Below are positions 44,001 through 47,935 of a DNA stretch of 64,000 nt, in pieces. Below the pieces are notes generated by a model that saw only the letters and a program-made list of their open reading frames with translations, made no database searches and had not been told where the DNA came from. Made by a program: the position numbers and the translations under genes. How positions within the stretch are numbered: the first letter of the stretch is position 1; every line of letters begins with the position of its first letter. This DNA is from Tretioscincus oriximinensis (Eukaryota; Chordata; Lepidosauria; Squamata; Gymnophthalmidae): positions 1,089,216 through 1,153,215 of the forward strand of contig JAJVDF010000247.1 of the NCBI GenBank assembly GCA_022410635.1. Reading direction: 5' to 3'.

Positions 44001-45896
44001 CCTTCAAGTTGGGAAAAGGAGTGTACAAAAACCAACTNCTCCTCCTCCTTTTAATGCCTGCAGTACTTGGAGGGAAAATCACCTTTTCACACCCATTCAA
44101 AGTGCCCCCCAAGGCACCTCCAAAGGCTGCAATAGGTATTCACTCAGGGGATATATCAATTCTACTTCCCTTCATGCTCATCCATCCACACACTGCTGCT
44201 AAGGAGGAATAGTGAGTTCCCTTAAAGTGCATTAGCAGGCAAATGCAAAAGGAAGCATAGTTAAAATCCAGTGCAGTTAGGATTTCCCTGTATCAGTGCA
44301 GGTTGAATAGCTGGATCTTTGCAAGAGACTGCTGTGTAACTGCTCTTCCTCCGTTCCTTTCTTTTTTAAATTGCAGTTGGTGCCAAGCCAGTCAATTGAG
44401 GACATCTTGGAAGAGCCACTAATGTGTACTGGTGAGGAAACAGAAGTGTCACAGGGTACAAACACCAGCACAGATGAATGGATGGAGAAGCCATTTGTCT
44501 TAATGATGGGGCACTAATTAAGTTTCTTGAAATGTCAAACTCTGGGCCCTGGTTCAATGGTTTTATTCTGTAATCGGAGCACAATTCCAACACAGTAGGT
44601 GTGACAGTGACTTTGACTGTTCTTTGATGAGAGCAGGCACTCTGTACATGTTCAGAGCCATTATTAGGTCATACAGTATAGTTGTTAGAGCACTGGACTC
44701 TTATCTAGTAGTTCCCAGTTCGATTCCCCACTCCTCCACGAAGCNAGCTGGCTGACCTTGGGGCAGTCACAGTTCTTTAGAACTCTCTCAGCCCCGCCTA
44801 CTTCACAGGGTGTTGTGAAGAAAGCAACATAAGCTATGTGCACTGCCCTTTGATGAAAGGGCAATAATGTTGTTGTTGCAGGGAAATAGCTACCGTAGGG
44901 CGAACCAGGGCACCGCACCAGGGCACTGAAGGTTTGGCCATTACAGGGGCCCCCCAGATGGCCCTTCTGCCCATCCTGGTTCCTACCTTACGTTCAAAGG
45001 CTTCAGCGCCCTGTGGCTGAGTCTTTGACACTGATTACACTCCGCACATGCCAGAAACAATTCCAGATGTCACTGATTACTGCTTGTTGGTGCATGTGGC
45101 ATAATCAGCATCAAAGACTCAGCTGTGGGTCACTGATGCTCTTAAACATAAGGTAGGAAACTTAGCAGGAGGGCCCCCCTGCATTTATCTTCCCCGGGGG
45201 TGCCAGGAGCCTGGCTCCGATATTGTGTTGGTCTTGTTATTTTCCTCCACAAAATCTTGCAACTAGCTTTTGAAGGAGACTTCAGTGAGGTGGGCCTGCT
45301 ATACTCTACACAGGCCTGTGGATGGCCAAGGTCTGTCCAGAGACACAACCCAAAATAAGGCGGAATGTGGACAAGGCCTAAGATGATTTTTGTATACTAT
45401 AGTATCTTGCTAAGATTTATTCTTAATTTCTCCTTGTTTTTTTTTCCTAGGCAATCTCCTTCAGTCACCTACCTTAAACNCAGACGCTCCTGACCGCATT
45501 GCTCCATCCCCGCTTGTTCACCAAGAAGCATCACCACCAAAGAAACCTCGGCCCAGCAGTGAACTTCCCTTGGTGACTTCCACTATCTTTGATTTCCCCG
45601 GACCTTATGATTTCCTCTCAACAGCCTCTTCCTCATCCGCATCCCTGGACTCGCTCTCCTCTGTTTTTTCCCCTGACTCTCTGGAGATGCCCCCCTCTCC
45701 CCCAGATGCCTGGCAAGGGAATGGGATCCGTGCTGGATTTGACCCTGTTGATTGGCTGGAGGCTCTGACCTCAGGGTCAGCATCTGGCCTAGGATCCAGT
45801 AGTCCTACCAGTGGAAGTATTTTCTGCACAGACTTTTTTGATTCATCTGACCTGGGCATCAATCACATGATAGATCTGATGGTGGAACAGTGGTAG
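5045..45896 (+). CDS. MAMSTR: MAMSTR (MASTR), myocardin-family transcriptional coactivator; 13 coding exons
   Basis: Thirteen exons with GT/AG borders and matching phases join into 691 codons including the stop. The product is a nuclear coactivator; the known family role is to bind MEF2 (and SRF-type factors) and raise muscle gene transcription. Visible parts, by residue: N-terminal MEF2-binding-type peptide with RSKFRS (1-23); a truncated RPEL1-like stretch (about 19-45); an intact RPEL core RPGPLEL (102-108); basic region with KLKYHQYMPPDQK (231-243); glutamine-rich stretch (about 265-283); SAP domain (about 340-375); leucine-zipper-like helix (about 395-440); the LEEELQEAI segment (about 510-524); a Ser/Pro-rich C-terminal activation domain with the WLEAL motif. 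The C-terminal half matches MAMSTR rather than MYOCD or MRTFA/B. At 690 residues it lies between human MAMSTR (about 415, recalled) and MYOCD (over 900). Exons (joined): 5045-5099, 27448-27513, 28395-28453, 29317-29371, 31713-31853, 33214-33338, 37114-37227, 37997-38268, 40108-40252, 40603-41004, 42327-42464, 44377-44431, 45451-45896. Confidence 0.93.
5235..5365. repeat. Family B foldback element
   Basis: GGCCCTGTCCTCATGGAGCC with TTATTCTGGGTAACATCTCA at one side and TGAGATGTTACCTAGA at the other; GTCTACACTGGCATGTGAAT core. Confidence 0.6.
5531..5690. repeat. Family B foldback element
   Basis: TTCTGTGCTAGGCCTTACTA at the left; AATAAAGGCTAGTGCAGAAA at the right, inverted. Only about 165 bases from the previous copy. 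Confidence 0.6.
5855..6070 (+). repeat. Family 1 tRNA-derived SINE
   Basis: TCTGGTATAGTGGTTAGTGT head, CTCCCGGTTTGATTC, GTGACCTTGACCTAGTC core, then GTAAGCCGCTTTGATTCCC tail. Confidence 0.75.
6235..6303. repeat. Partial family B element
   Basis: ACCTTATTGTAAACTATGGT and CCTATTCTGGGATAGGCCC fragments; one end appears deleted. Confidence 0.4.
6612..6835 (+). repeat. Family 1 tRNA-derived SINE
   Basis: GTGTAGTGGTTAGAGTGTTG head and TCCCGGTTCGATTCC box B; it ends in an A-rich AAATAAAATAAAATAAAT tail. Confidence 0.8.
6978..7173. mobile_element. Family A short foldback element, one end truncated
   Basis: It starts TAGGCTGACCAGATGACC, has inverted GGGGTGCCTCCCAGTTTTT and AGGAGGCACCCC arms around an A/T-rich centre, and stops at GGGGTCAT without the closing GGTCAGCCTA. 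Confidence 0.8.
7603..7825. mobile_element. Family A short foldback element with 8-bp target duplication
   Basis: Complete: TAGGCTGACTAGATGACC to GGTCATCTGGTCAGCCTA. The direct repeat CCACTAAA lies immediately outside both ends (7595-7602 and 7826-7833), the duplication length typical of hAT-type transposition. Confidence 0.88.
7965..8062 (+). repeat. 3' part of family 2 SINE
   Basis: Tail block GTAAGCCGCTTTGAGTCCCT and AACTGGGTATAAAAACCCAG, followed by a CT-rich microsatellite. Confidence 0.6.
8063..8112. repeat. Pyrimidine microsatellite
   Basis: CCTCTTCTTCC-type tract continuing the SINE tail. Confidence 0.7.
8113..8400 (+). repeat. CR1-like LINE fragment
   Basis: Opens AAGAACATAAGAACATAAGA then AGAGCCATACTGGATCAGGCC, a block found in many reptile genomes. 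A second copy at 9540 is about 90% alike by eye, so both are from one subfamily. Confidence 0.6.
8544..8615 (-). tRNA. tRNA-Pro (AGG) gene or close pseudogene
   Basis: On the - strand the 72 bases fold as a tRNA with the anticodon loop TTAGGGT (anticodon AGG) between CTCGC and GCGAG stems. The T loop reads GGTTCAAATCC and the end is GACGAGCCC. It is nearly identical to vertebrate tRNA-Pro(AGG) as I recall it. Two A-C mismatches (acceptor position 6 and the T stem), an N in the D region and no T-run terminator downstream hint at decay. A long pyrimidine tract abuts its 5' side. Confidence 0.8.
8626..8757. repeat. Long pyrimidine tract
   Basis: About 130 bases of almost pure C/T on the + strand (CTTCTCC/CTTCCCC units), next to the tRNA-Pro-like sequence. 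Confidence 0.85.
9540..9880 (+). repeat. CR1-like LINE fragment
   Basis: Same start as the 8113 copy; runs further, through GTCTAGTCCTGTCTTGAAAC and AAGTAAATTCCACAGGCC. Confidence 0.6.
9881..10090 (-). repeat. Family 2 SINE
   Basis: Reverse copy: CTATCTTTCCCACCATG, GGCTAGAGCTGAGGCCAGTA and TTCTTGGTTGAAAGACC blocks. Confidence 0.6.
10895..11035. repeat. Purine-rich microsatellite
   Basis: GAAGG and GAAA units on the + strand, imperfect, about 140 bases. Confidence 0.8.
11570..11806. mobile_element. Foldback DNA element with AATAAGAC arms
   Basis: Left arm CCGTGTCTCTCTGAAAATAA and right arm TTTTCGGTGAAACAGG are imperfect inverse copies; internal CATCTTATTTTCAAGGG and CATCTTATTTTCAGGGG repeat the arm sequence. 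It has no coding sequence. Confidence 0.6.
12130..12580 (+). repeat. Family 2 SINE with internal duplication, plus CT tail
   Basis: Head GGTGCAGTTGTTAAGAGCC, then two copies of the AACCTGGTGGRGAARATAG block (12310 and 12402), tail CAGTCCCTTTGGGTGAAAAG and a CTTCC-rich microsatellite. The doubled block suggests recombination between two copies. Confidence 0.6.
13080..13255 (-). repeat. Family 2 SINE fragment
   Basis: Reverse copy with CTAGCCAATCCAGCTATTCG and CAATATGGTGGGGGAAGATA, 3' tail incomplete. Confidence 0.55.
13523..13948. mobile_element. Family A long-form element
   Basis: One end TAGACTGACCAGATTTTCTG, other end AAAAGGGGTCACCTGCTCAC then CCTA. Between them: octamer-like TTAATATGCAAAT, tandem GTGTGTGAGAATTTTT, GGAGCTGGCCCCAGTTGCCA and CACCCCAAAACCGG. 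Flanks CCCTCTA and CCTTCTA look like a worn target duplication. Confidence 0.75.
14668..15058. repeat. Family B element split by a family A insertion
   Basis: CCTTTTCTGCATTGGCATTT and CAGACCATGGCAGGCAG precede the family A copy at 14792-14993; GGGACCTGTCATGGTAATCA and GAGCCTATTCTAAGATTTAG follow it. The two parts make one family B element, so family A moved after family B here. Confidence 0.5.
14792..14993. mobile_element. Family A short foldback element
   Basis: Complete TAGGCTGACC to GGTCAGCCTA, flanked by the direct repeat GGTCTAG (14785-14791 and 14994-15000). Confidence 0.87.
15615..15998. mobile_element. Family A long-form element
   Basis: Starts TAGGCTGACCCC with a G run, then ACCCAGTTTTGGGGTGC, CCACCATTATGGGGC, GGGCCAGCTCCTGAAGGCAC, then ATGCAAATTAGCATG, and ends GAAAATCTGGTCAGTCTA. 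Flanks GCAATATAA and GCATTATAA are near-direct repeats. Confidence 0.78.
16060..16195. repeat. Family C foldback fragment
   Basis: ACCTGAAGAATTGGACTGAA and TTTTCAGTCCAGTTGTTCAG are inverse copies about 30 bases apart. Related pieces at 36985-37065, 43165-43285 and 56560-56660. Confidence 0.5.
16657..16905 (+). repeat. Family 1 SINE
   Basis: GAGCCAGTCTGGTGCAGTTG head, CTCCCGGTTCGATTCTGT box B, GGGTGACCTTGGG core and tail ending TATAAAAACCAA. Confidence 0.8.
18995..19081. mobile_element. Perfect 38-bp-arm palindrome, Tc1/mariner-like ends
   Basis: Left arm 18995-19032 begins TATACTGCTCAAAACAATTA; right arm 19044-19081 is its exact reverse complement; the loop is 11 bases. Flanking TA fits Tc1/mariner duplications, and ATACTGCTCAAAA-type ends recall a family widespread in vertebrates. 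It is only 87 bases long, so it is a minimal internally deleted element. Confidence 0.8.
20320..20544. mobile_element. Family A long form, 5' truncated
   Basis: Begins mid-element at GGGGATCTGGCAACTGGGGC, contains GCCAGCTCCTGAAGGCATCC and AATATGCAAATTAGCATGA, ends AAAATCTGGTCAGTCTA. Confidence 0.7.
20806..20892 (-). repeat. CR1-like LINE fragment
   Basis: GCCCGGGTGCAATTGGTGGCC, TAATGCTGGACTAGATTGG and CAGCAGGGCTCCTCTTATG in reverse order to the copies at 8113 and 9540. Confidence 0.55.
21953..22262 (-). repeat. Family 2 SINE
   Basis: Reverse copy near full length: AGAACTGGGTTCTTATACCC, CACCAGGTTGTGGTGGTTCC and CATCTCCCAGGTGAGGGAC. Confidence 0.75.
22381..22469. repeat. Family B minimal palindrome
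   Basis: Arms of about 36 bases: GGCCCTGTCCCCACTGAGCC and GGCTCAGTGGGGACAGGGCT are perfect or one-off inverses; the inner TTATTCTGGGTTATAT arm has a few mismatches. The loop is about 17 bases. Confidence 0.7.
22840..23055 (-). repeat. Family 2 SINE, degraded
   Basis: TTCATCTGAAGGCTTACATG, CTATCTTCCCCACCAAATTA and GTTGGCTAAAGTTGAGGC blocks; part of the middle is duplicated. A related head piece (CAACATAGGGCTTCGAGAAT) lies at 23610-23690. Confidence 0.55.
23060..23505. mobile_element. GC-rich foldback element
   Basis: GCTGCTCCAATGCTGGAGGC (23291-23310) and GCCTCCAGCATTGGAGCAGC (23476-23495) are exact inverses. The next blocks, CAACTCGCCTCCAGC and GCTGGAGGCGAGTTG, pair likewise, as do the TTTGTGACTGGAGGACAG and CTCCTGTCACAAA centre parts. 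GTCCCGGGAAAGCGGGACAA at the left resembles ends of other vertebrate MITEs. GC content is far above its neighbours. Confidence 0.6.
25232..25631. mobile_element. Family A long-form element
   Basis: TAGACTGACCAAATTTTCTG to GGTCATCTGGTCAACCTA. Flanks GACATGTG and GACAGGTG are a one-mismatch 8-bp duplication. It carries two tandem copies of TTCATGCTAATTTGCATA and a doubled GCCCCGGTTGCCAGAG. Confidence 0.82.
26120..26190. repeat. Partial family B element
   Basis: TTTTCACACTAGGCCTTATT and CAGGATATAAGGCCCCAG; only one end region remains. Confidence 0.35.
27448..27513 (+). CDS. MAMSTR: MAMSTR coding exon 2 (RPEL1-like remnant)
   Basis: It reads LLQLRMQHRRSQEQLSEHHLLP across the splice, continuing RSKFRS as in myocardin, where the same place reads VLQLR. 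It is bounded by TTGTAG and GTGTGT. It corresponds to the start of RPEL1, but the RPxxxEL core is not kept. Confidence 0.88.
27780..27990 (-). repeat. LINE 3' tail with (TTTA)n
   Basis: TTTATTTATTTATTTATTTA then TTATCCCGCCCTTCACCCTA and AGGGCGGCTTACAACAT, the reverse of a common reptile LINE/SINE end. Confidence 0.6.
28395..28453 (+). CDS. MAMSTR: MAMSTR coding exon 3
   Basis: The exon encodes LNKPISTFPQVSGTQNQET, bounded by TTTCAG and GTGAGT, and is in phase with both neighbours. It sits where RPEL1/RPEL2 lie in MYOCD and the MRTFs, but no RPEL consensus is present. The assignment rests on the clean splice sites and unbroken phase, so it is weaker than the conserved exons. Confidence 0.72.
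28988..29065. repeat. AATAAG microsatellite
   Basis: AATAATAAGAATAATAAGAA followed by AGAAGG purine-rich sequence. Confidence 0.7.
29317..29371 (+). CDS. MAMSTR: MAMSTR coding exon 4
   Basis: A short exon encoding ANEIAKLKVSPRPHKTTT plus one base, with CCTCAG and GTAAGA borders. The basic PRP stretch may be all that is left of RPEL2. Phase joins exon 3 to exon 5 with no break. Confidence 0.72.
30775..31620 (+). mobile_element. L2-like LINE 3' end with nested foldback insertion
   Basis: Conceptual translation shows [28 protein letters not shown] and FKVLTLTFKALNNMSPKYL, the C-terminal reverse-transcriptase region of jockey/L2/CR1-type LINEs, broken by stops. The 3' end ATAGGGCGGTATAGAAATGT plus AAATAAATAAATAAATA is intact after the nested element at 31226-31426. 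Confidence 0.85.
31226..31426. mobile_element. Family A short foldback inserted in the LINE
   Basis: TAGGCTGACCAGATTACCC to GGTCAACCTA with the usual inverted GGGGTGCCTCCCAG arms. Flanks CCTTTTG and CCTTTGA may be a worn duplication. LINE sequence continues on both sides. Confidence 0.85.
31713..31853 (+). CDS. MAMSTR: MAMSTR coding exon 5 with intact RPEL motif
   Basis: It encodes a full RPEL3-type repeat: DKKARLAEDLSEKILHRPGP followed by LELVKKNILP. In MYOCD and the MRTFs this repeat binds G-actin, with RPxxxEL as core. The match to MYOCD RPEL3 is close over more than 35 residues. Borders are TTTCAG and GTAATG. It lies just downstream of an L2-like LINE with a nested foldback element. Confidence 0.93.
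32162..32305 (+). mobile_element. Short retroelement coding remnant, possibly Penelope-like
   Basis: One frame is open for 48 codons: AEHDNLPGHSVSDLRTAVLE, later EREAAELEHIHKFHSFDKA. The GHSVSDL and IHKF spacing is like the GIY-YIG endonuclease tail of Penelope-like elements; that label is inferred. It stops where a family 2 SINE begins. Confidence 0.4.
32306..32575 (+). repeat. Family 2 SINE with CT-rich tail
   Basis: AGCCAACTCAGCTATTTGAA, AGCTGGTGGGAAAGATAGAA and GTAAGCTGCTTTGAGTTGC blocks, then CTCCTTCTCCTTC. Confidence 0.65.
32725..32812. repeat. Monomer of the AAGTGCTA/CTTCTTCAGATG repeat
   Basis: GTAGAAGTAGACACGTCTAC and CAAGTGCTACTAGTCCCCTT match arms of the inverted dimers at 58245-58475 and 63018-63223. 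Confidence 0.5.
33214..33338 (+). CDS. MAMSTR: MAMSTR coding exon 6
   Basis: It encodes a segment with FTFEEDLSS and a run of eight serines, ending SAHGTPSTSSLQ. MYOCD has FAFEEDSSSD and a TPSTGSL motif at the same place. Borders are CTACAG and GTAAGC. Confidence 0.9.
33990..37000. other. MAMSTR intron 6, mostly without recognised features
   Basis: Apart from a family C fragment near 33990-34080 and the small tandem repeat at 35321, I see no gene or clear repeat. Open frames here (for example 36438-36848, - strand) have no family features. Confidence 0.6.
35321..35404. repeat. Two-copy tandem repeat
   Basis: CTACCACTATTTTGGAATAT and CTACCACTATTCTGANCTGG each followed by GGATTNCCACTAGTCC-type sequence; a unit of about 42 bases. 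Confidence 0.5.
37114..37227 (+). CDS. MAMSTR: MAMSTR coding exon 7
   Basis: Thirty-eight codons, from LDLPPILDQQLPGSS to SISLLK, low-complexity linker before the basic region. Borders are CCCTAG and GTAAAG and both ends fall between codons. Confidence 0.85.
37515..37945 (+). repeat. CR1 LINE fragments
   Basis: TAGAATCATGGAGTTAGAAG, CCAGGGTCATGGGGTCCAAC and CATCCCAGACAGATAGCTG match the amniote CR1 consensus block; a second partial copy starts at 37770 and a CATAAGAGGAGCCCTGCTG piece at 37860. They end 50 bases before MAMSTR exon 8. Confidence 0.75.
37997..38268 (+). CDS. MAMSTR: MAMSTR coding exon 8: basic region and Q-rich stretch
   Basis: It encodes the lysine/arginine-rich stretch (KAPRPKKAKEPRPKVKKLK), the family signature KYHQYMPPDQK, then MDAAYAHLLQQQQVFLQLQ and a glutamine-rich tract. 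In MYOCD this region holds nuclear import and SRF-binding residues. A CR1-like repeat ends about 50 bases upstream of the acceptor. Confidence 0.95.
38269..40107. other. MAMSTR intron 8, nothing recognised
   Basis: About 1.8 kb of non-repeat or ancient sequence with no clear coding or structural signal. Confidence 0.55.
40108..40252 (+). CDS. MAMSTR: MAMSTR coding exon 9: proline-rich linker
   Basis: Proline- and serine-rich linker ending LPANLEELT, which leads directly into the SAP domain of the next exon. Mammalian MAMSTR has the same proline-rich lead ending in LEELT. Borders are CCACAG and GTGAGT. Confidence 0.93.
40603..41004 (+). CDS. MAMSTR: MAMSTR coding exon 10: SAP domain and zipper-like helix
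   Basis: 134 codons. It opens with the SAP helix-turn-helix VSELRQQLRKRGLPVSGTK, known in the family for DNA/chromatin association, and continues into LERLKPYQ. Further on, DLEEEAQTFREKQQVAENLA followed by LKLHQEQ aligns with the MYOCD/MRTF leucine zipper used for dimerisation, though histidine-rich sequence interrupts the far end. Borders are CCCAG and GTGAGT. Confidence 0.95.
41238..41482 (+). repeat. Family 2 SINE, well preserved
   Basis: GCATGGATAGCTCAGTCACT, CTCATCTGGGAGATGGGGTT, then TCGAAGCCCTGTG; GAACCACCACAGTCTGGTGG; AGCCGCTTTGAGTCCCTTT; ends TTATTATTATTATC. The best copy for seeing the tRNA-like boxes. Confidence 0.8.
41490..42290 (+). mobile_element. L1-like LINE 3' end
   Basis: The frame at 41542-41916 ends in KWCRTTIQLSHFFPNVSG, then CWHGCHKEAFSYIREC and KVKEFWHKMEREI, the conserved end of L1 ORF2. 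After stops, AT-rich 3' sequence runs to AACAATAAACTGTTTTAAAC and an A tail at 42280. 5' truncated and dead. Confidence 0.75.
42327..42464 (+). CDS. MAMSTR: MAMSTR coding exon 11
   Basis: Forty-six codons ending SLEEELQEAIQKAQ, which matches the LEEELQEAIRRAQ segment of mammalian MAMSTR and is the clearest marker separating this gene from MYOCD and the MRTFs. Borders are ATTAG and GTACTT. Confidence 0.93.
42502..42728. mobile_element. Family A short foldback element
   Basis: CAGGCTGACCAGATTACT to GGTCATCTGGTCAGCCTA, inside MAMSTR intron 11. Direct repeat CTTTAGG on both sides (42495-42501 and 42729-42735). It abuts a family B element. Confidence 0.85.
42736..42897. repeat. Family B foldback element
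   Basis: GTGCTTTCTGCATTGAGTTT and AAGGCTTGGTGCAGAAAGAG ends, TATATCTCGGAATAAAGGCT inner arm. Confidence 0.6.
43885..44045 (+). repeat. Family 1 SINE, 5' truncated
   Basis: TGGCCACAGTTCTTGGAAGC, CACCTACTTCACAAG and TGTAAGCTGTTTTGGTCCC; ends CTNCTCCTCCTCC. Confidence 0.65.
44377..44431 (+). CDS. MAMSTR: MAMSTR coding exon 12
   Basis: Encodes LVPSQSIEDILEEPLMCT, aligned with LLPNRGIDDILE of mammalian MAMSTR. Borders are TTGCAG and GTGAGG. The phase agrees with both neighbours. Confidence 0.92.
44672..44865 (+). repeat. Family 1 SINE
   Basis: ATAGTTGTTAGAGCACTGGA, CCCAGTTCGATTCCCCACTC, GCCCCGCCTACTTCACAGG. Confidence 0.7.
44890..45220. repeat. Large imperfect foldback
   Basis: GGTTCCTACCTTACGTTCAA with GGCTGAGTCTTTGACACTGA on the left pair with TCAGCATCAAAGACTCAGC and AACATAAGGTAGGAAAC on the right; outer GGGGCCCCCCAG and GGAGGGCCCCCC also pair. 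Arms are about 110 bases or more and the turn is near 45065. Confidence 0.55.
45451..45896 (+). CDS. MAMSTR: MAMSTR coding exon 13: C-terminal activation domain and stop
   Basis: The last 147 residues and TAG. Ser/Pro-rich sequence with IFDFPGPYDFLS, a serine run, SSVFSPDSLEMPPSPP, then FDPVDWLEAL and SIFCTDFFDSSDLG, ending MVEQW. Human MAMSTR has LDFPGSFDVLS, SSVFSS, SLDWLEALS and an SIFSADLSD ending; MYOCD ends in a related QQW. One N at 45480 makes a single residue unknown. Confidence 0.95.
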
Positions 45897-47935
45897 ANGG
45901 AGAGCAACTGCACCCAGTGGGTTCCTAAGGCCCGGAAGGGAAGGAGGGAAATCCTCCTTAGATTCCTGGGTTCGTAGCAGTGGAGGATACTACCTTGACT
46001 GAACGAAAGTGACAATATCTGAGTTATCAACACTAAGCTTCATCACAGGTGGTCTTGTTTCTGTGGTTCCCTTGGAAGCTTAATTTCCATCCTTAGAGGC
46101 CAAACAGTGCCAGCAATCTTCGCTGTTTTCATATTGATACAAAAGAAATCTACGTTTGGGTGGTCACCAGCTGTGTCAGAGTGATGGTTCAAGATAGCAT
46201 TACTGATAATAAGAAGCATAATAGAATTGATTGATTAGACATTATGTGCCTCTATGGTGCTAGCTTCCGATATCATCAGATACAAGAATTTAGAAATAAC
46301 ATCACTGTGGGTTACCAACTGTCCAGAACTAAACAGTTGATGTTTTCCTTTAGAAATCATCTTAGCTGGAGCTCTATTAGCAGTACAGGAAACCACCTTG
46401 GATTAAAATGATCACAAGGGTATTGTGTCACCTTGAGTTTTGACTGTCTCCATCGTGTCAACTTTAAACACCCTCCTTGGAGTGCGAAGTATTCCTTGGA
46501 GAGATCGCAGTATCTCTAAGGCATCGTGTCAGGTTTGGCTAAATTGTACTATACTCTCATTGATTCAGATGAGAAGTGCAGATGGGACGCGCTGTTTTGC
46601 TTGACTGAATCAAACAAGGGAAGAAAAATATCATCCTTTCATGCCCCTGCGATGGTGGAAGAGAAACTCTCATTTTCAAGCCCTATCTTGAACGGACAAC
46701 AGCAGCAGTTATAGCACCTTGTGTTGCTGTCTTTTAAAAATGGAGATGAGAGGAGAGAGCAGCTTCTTCATGTTGCCAGCCAGACATCTTTATTGTTTAA
46801 AGGAGAGGTGCAATAAGAGGAGGAAGTGACACTCTGGGCAGTTCATACCATTCTTGTTAATAATTTGTCTGTTTTTACTTGGTGTTACAAGGTGAAAAGA
46901 ATGTGCCTGTGCAGTGGGCTTAGCCATTCTTTGACCTGAACAGTCCTTAAAAGAAGTTGAATAGGAGGGGATCTCTTTCTCAGGGAGACCGTAATTGTGA
47001 GCCATGTCCAAGTAATCAACGGTTACTGGGGTTACTGTGGCTATAGCTTATGTGAAAGCCTAAGCAAAGGTAGTCAGATTTCCTCTGATTTCCTCTCTGC
47101 TGGGATTCCTGGAAATTACAGTTCAACCACCAAAGGTGAGGTTAACTAAAACAGAACTTCCACATTAACTGGCAAACTAAAACAAAAATCTCCCAACTTT
47201 TCTTTGGAGAAAATGTGATTATGGCTGAATTGTTCTGATGAGCTTGGAGTATAGGCAACGTTTCTGGTCATCTTTACACTTAACATATAACACTATACAA
47301 GACCAACTTTGTATAACACAACTGCAAATCAGAAGGTGGTGAAGGTGTTTGGAGTGCAGATCCATTATTTGCTTGTGGTCTTCTGAACATAGTATCTTCA
47401 CTACCGTCACCACCCAGAGTTGCATAAATTCACAAAGAAGACTGGGCAAAGCAGATGTGCTGCCAATGACATAATCTATTCGGATTGGCAGGAAATTTAG
47501 CCTCCTCCTCTCTTGAACTTCTCTCTTGAACTTGAGACTAAACACACCCAAGGGATTCTTAATGTAGTGCCAGTTGTAATGTGCAGAATGCTTCCAGAGA
47601 TGGTATAATGGGAAATCTAGCAGTGACACTAGATTTTCATAATAGCCCAGCTTTCGTGCACATTCGGTAAGCGGGATGTGTGATCAGGCTGCTGTGGACT
47701 TCTGGAGGTGAAAATCAGCAAAGGAATGGGGGTGAACTCTTGGTTGGATTTTGATAGTATCCAGCAGGCTGATCATGTCTGCTGCTTATCAGATGCACAA
47801 AAAAGGGGCGGGGAAAATTGCTCTTCAGTTCTGCCTGGTAAAAGCAAGAAATTATCACTGGATCTTGTGGGATTCTTAGTGTGTGACGTCTTTTCCAAAC
47901 ATAAGCATACAAAAATAAAATGTACTAAGATTTTA
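45897..47935 (+). other. MAMSTR: Probable MAMSTR 3' UTR
   Basis: The sequence after the MAMSTR stop is largely free of recognisable repeats for about 2 kb. A candidate AATAAA poly(A) signal lies at 47914-47919. The end is inferred; transcript reads would be needed to place it. The 136-codon open frame on the other strand (47219-47629) has no recognisable features. Confidence 0.4.

Noticed and set aside
47219..47629. 136-codon - strand open frame behind MAMSTR
   Set aside because: It is antisense to the likely 3' UTR, with no domains and no coding-like composition.
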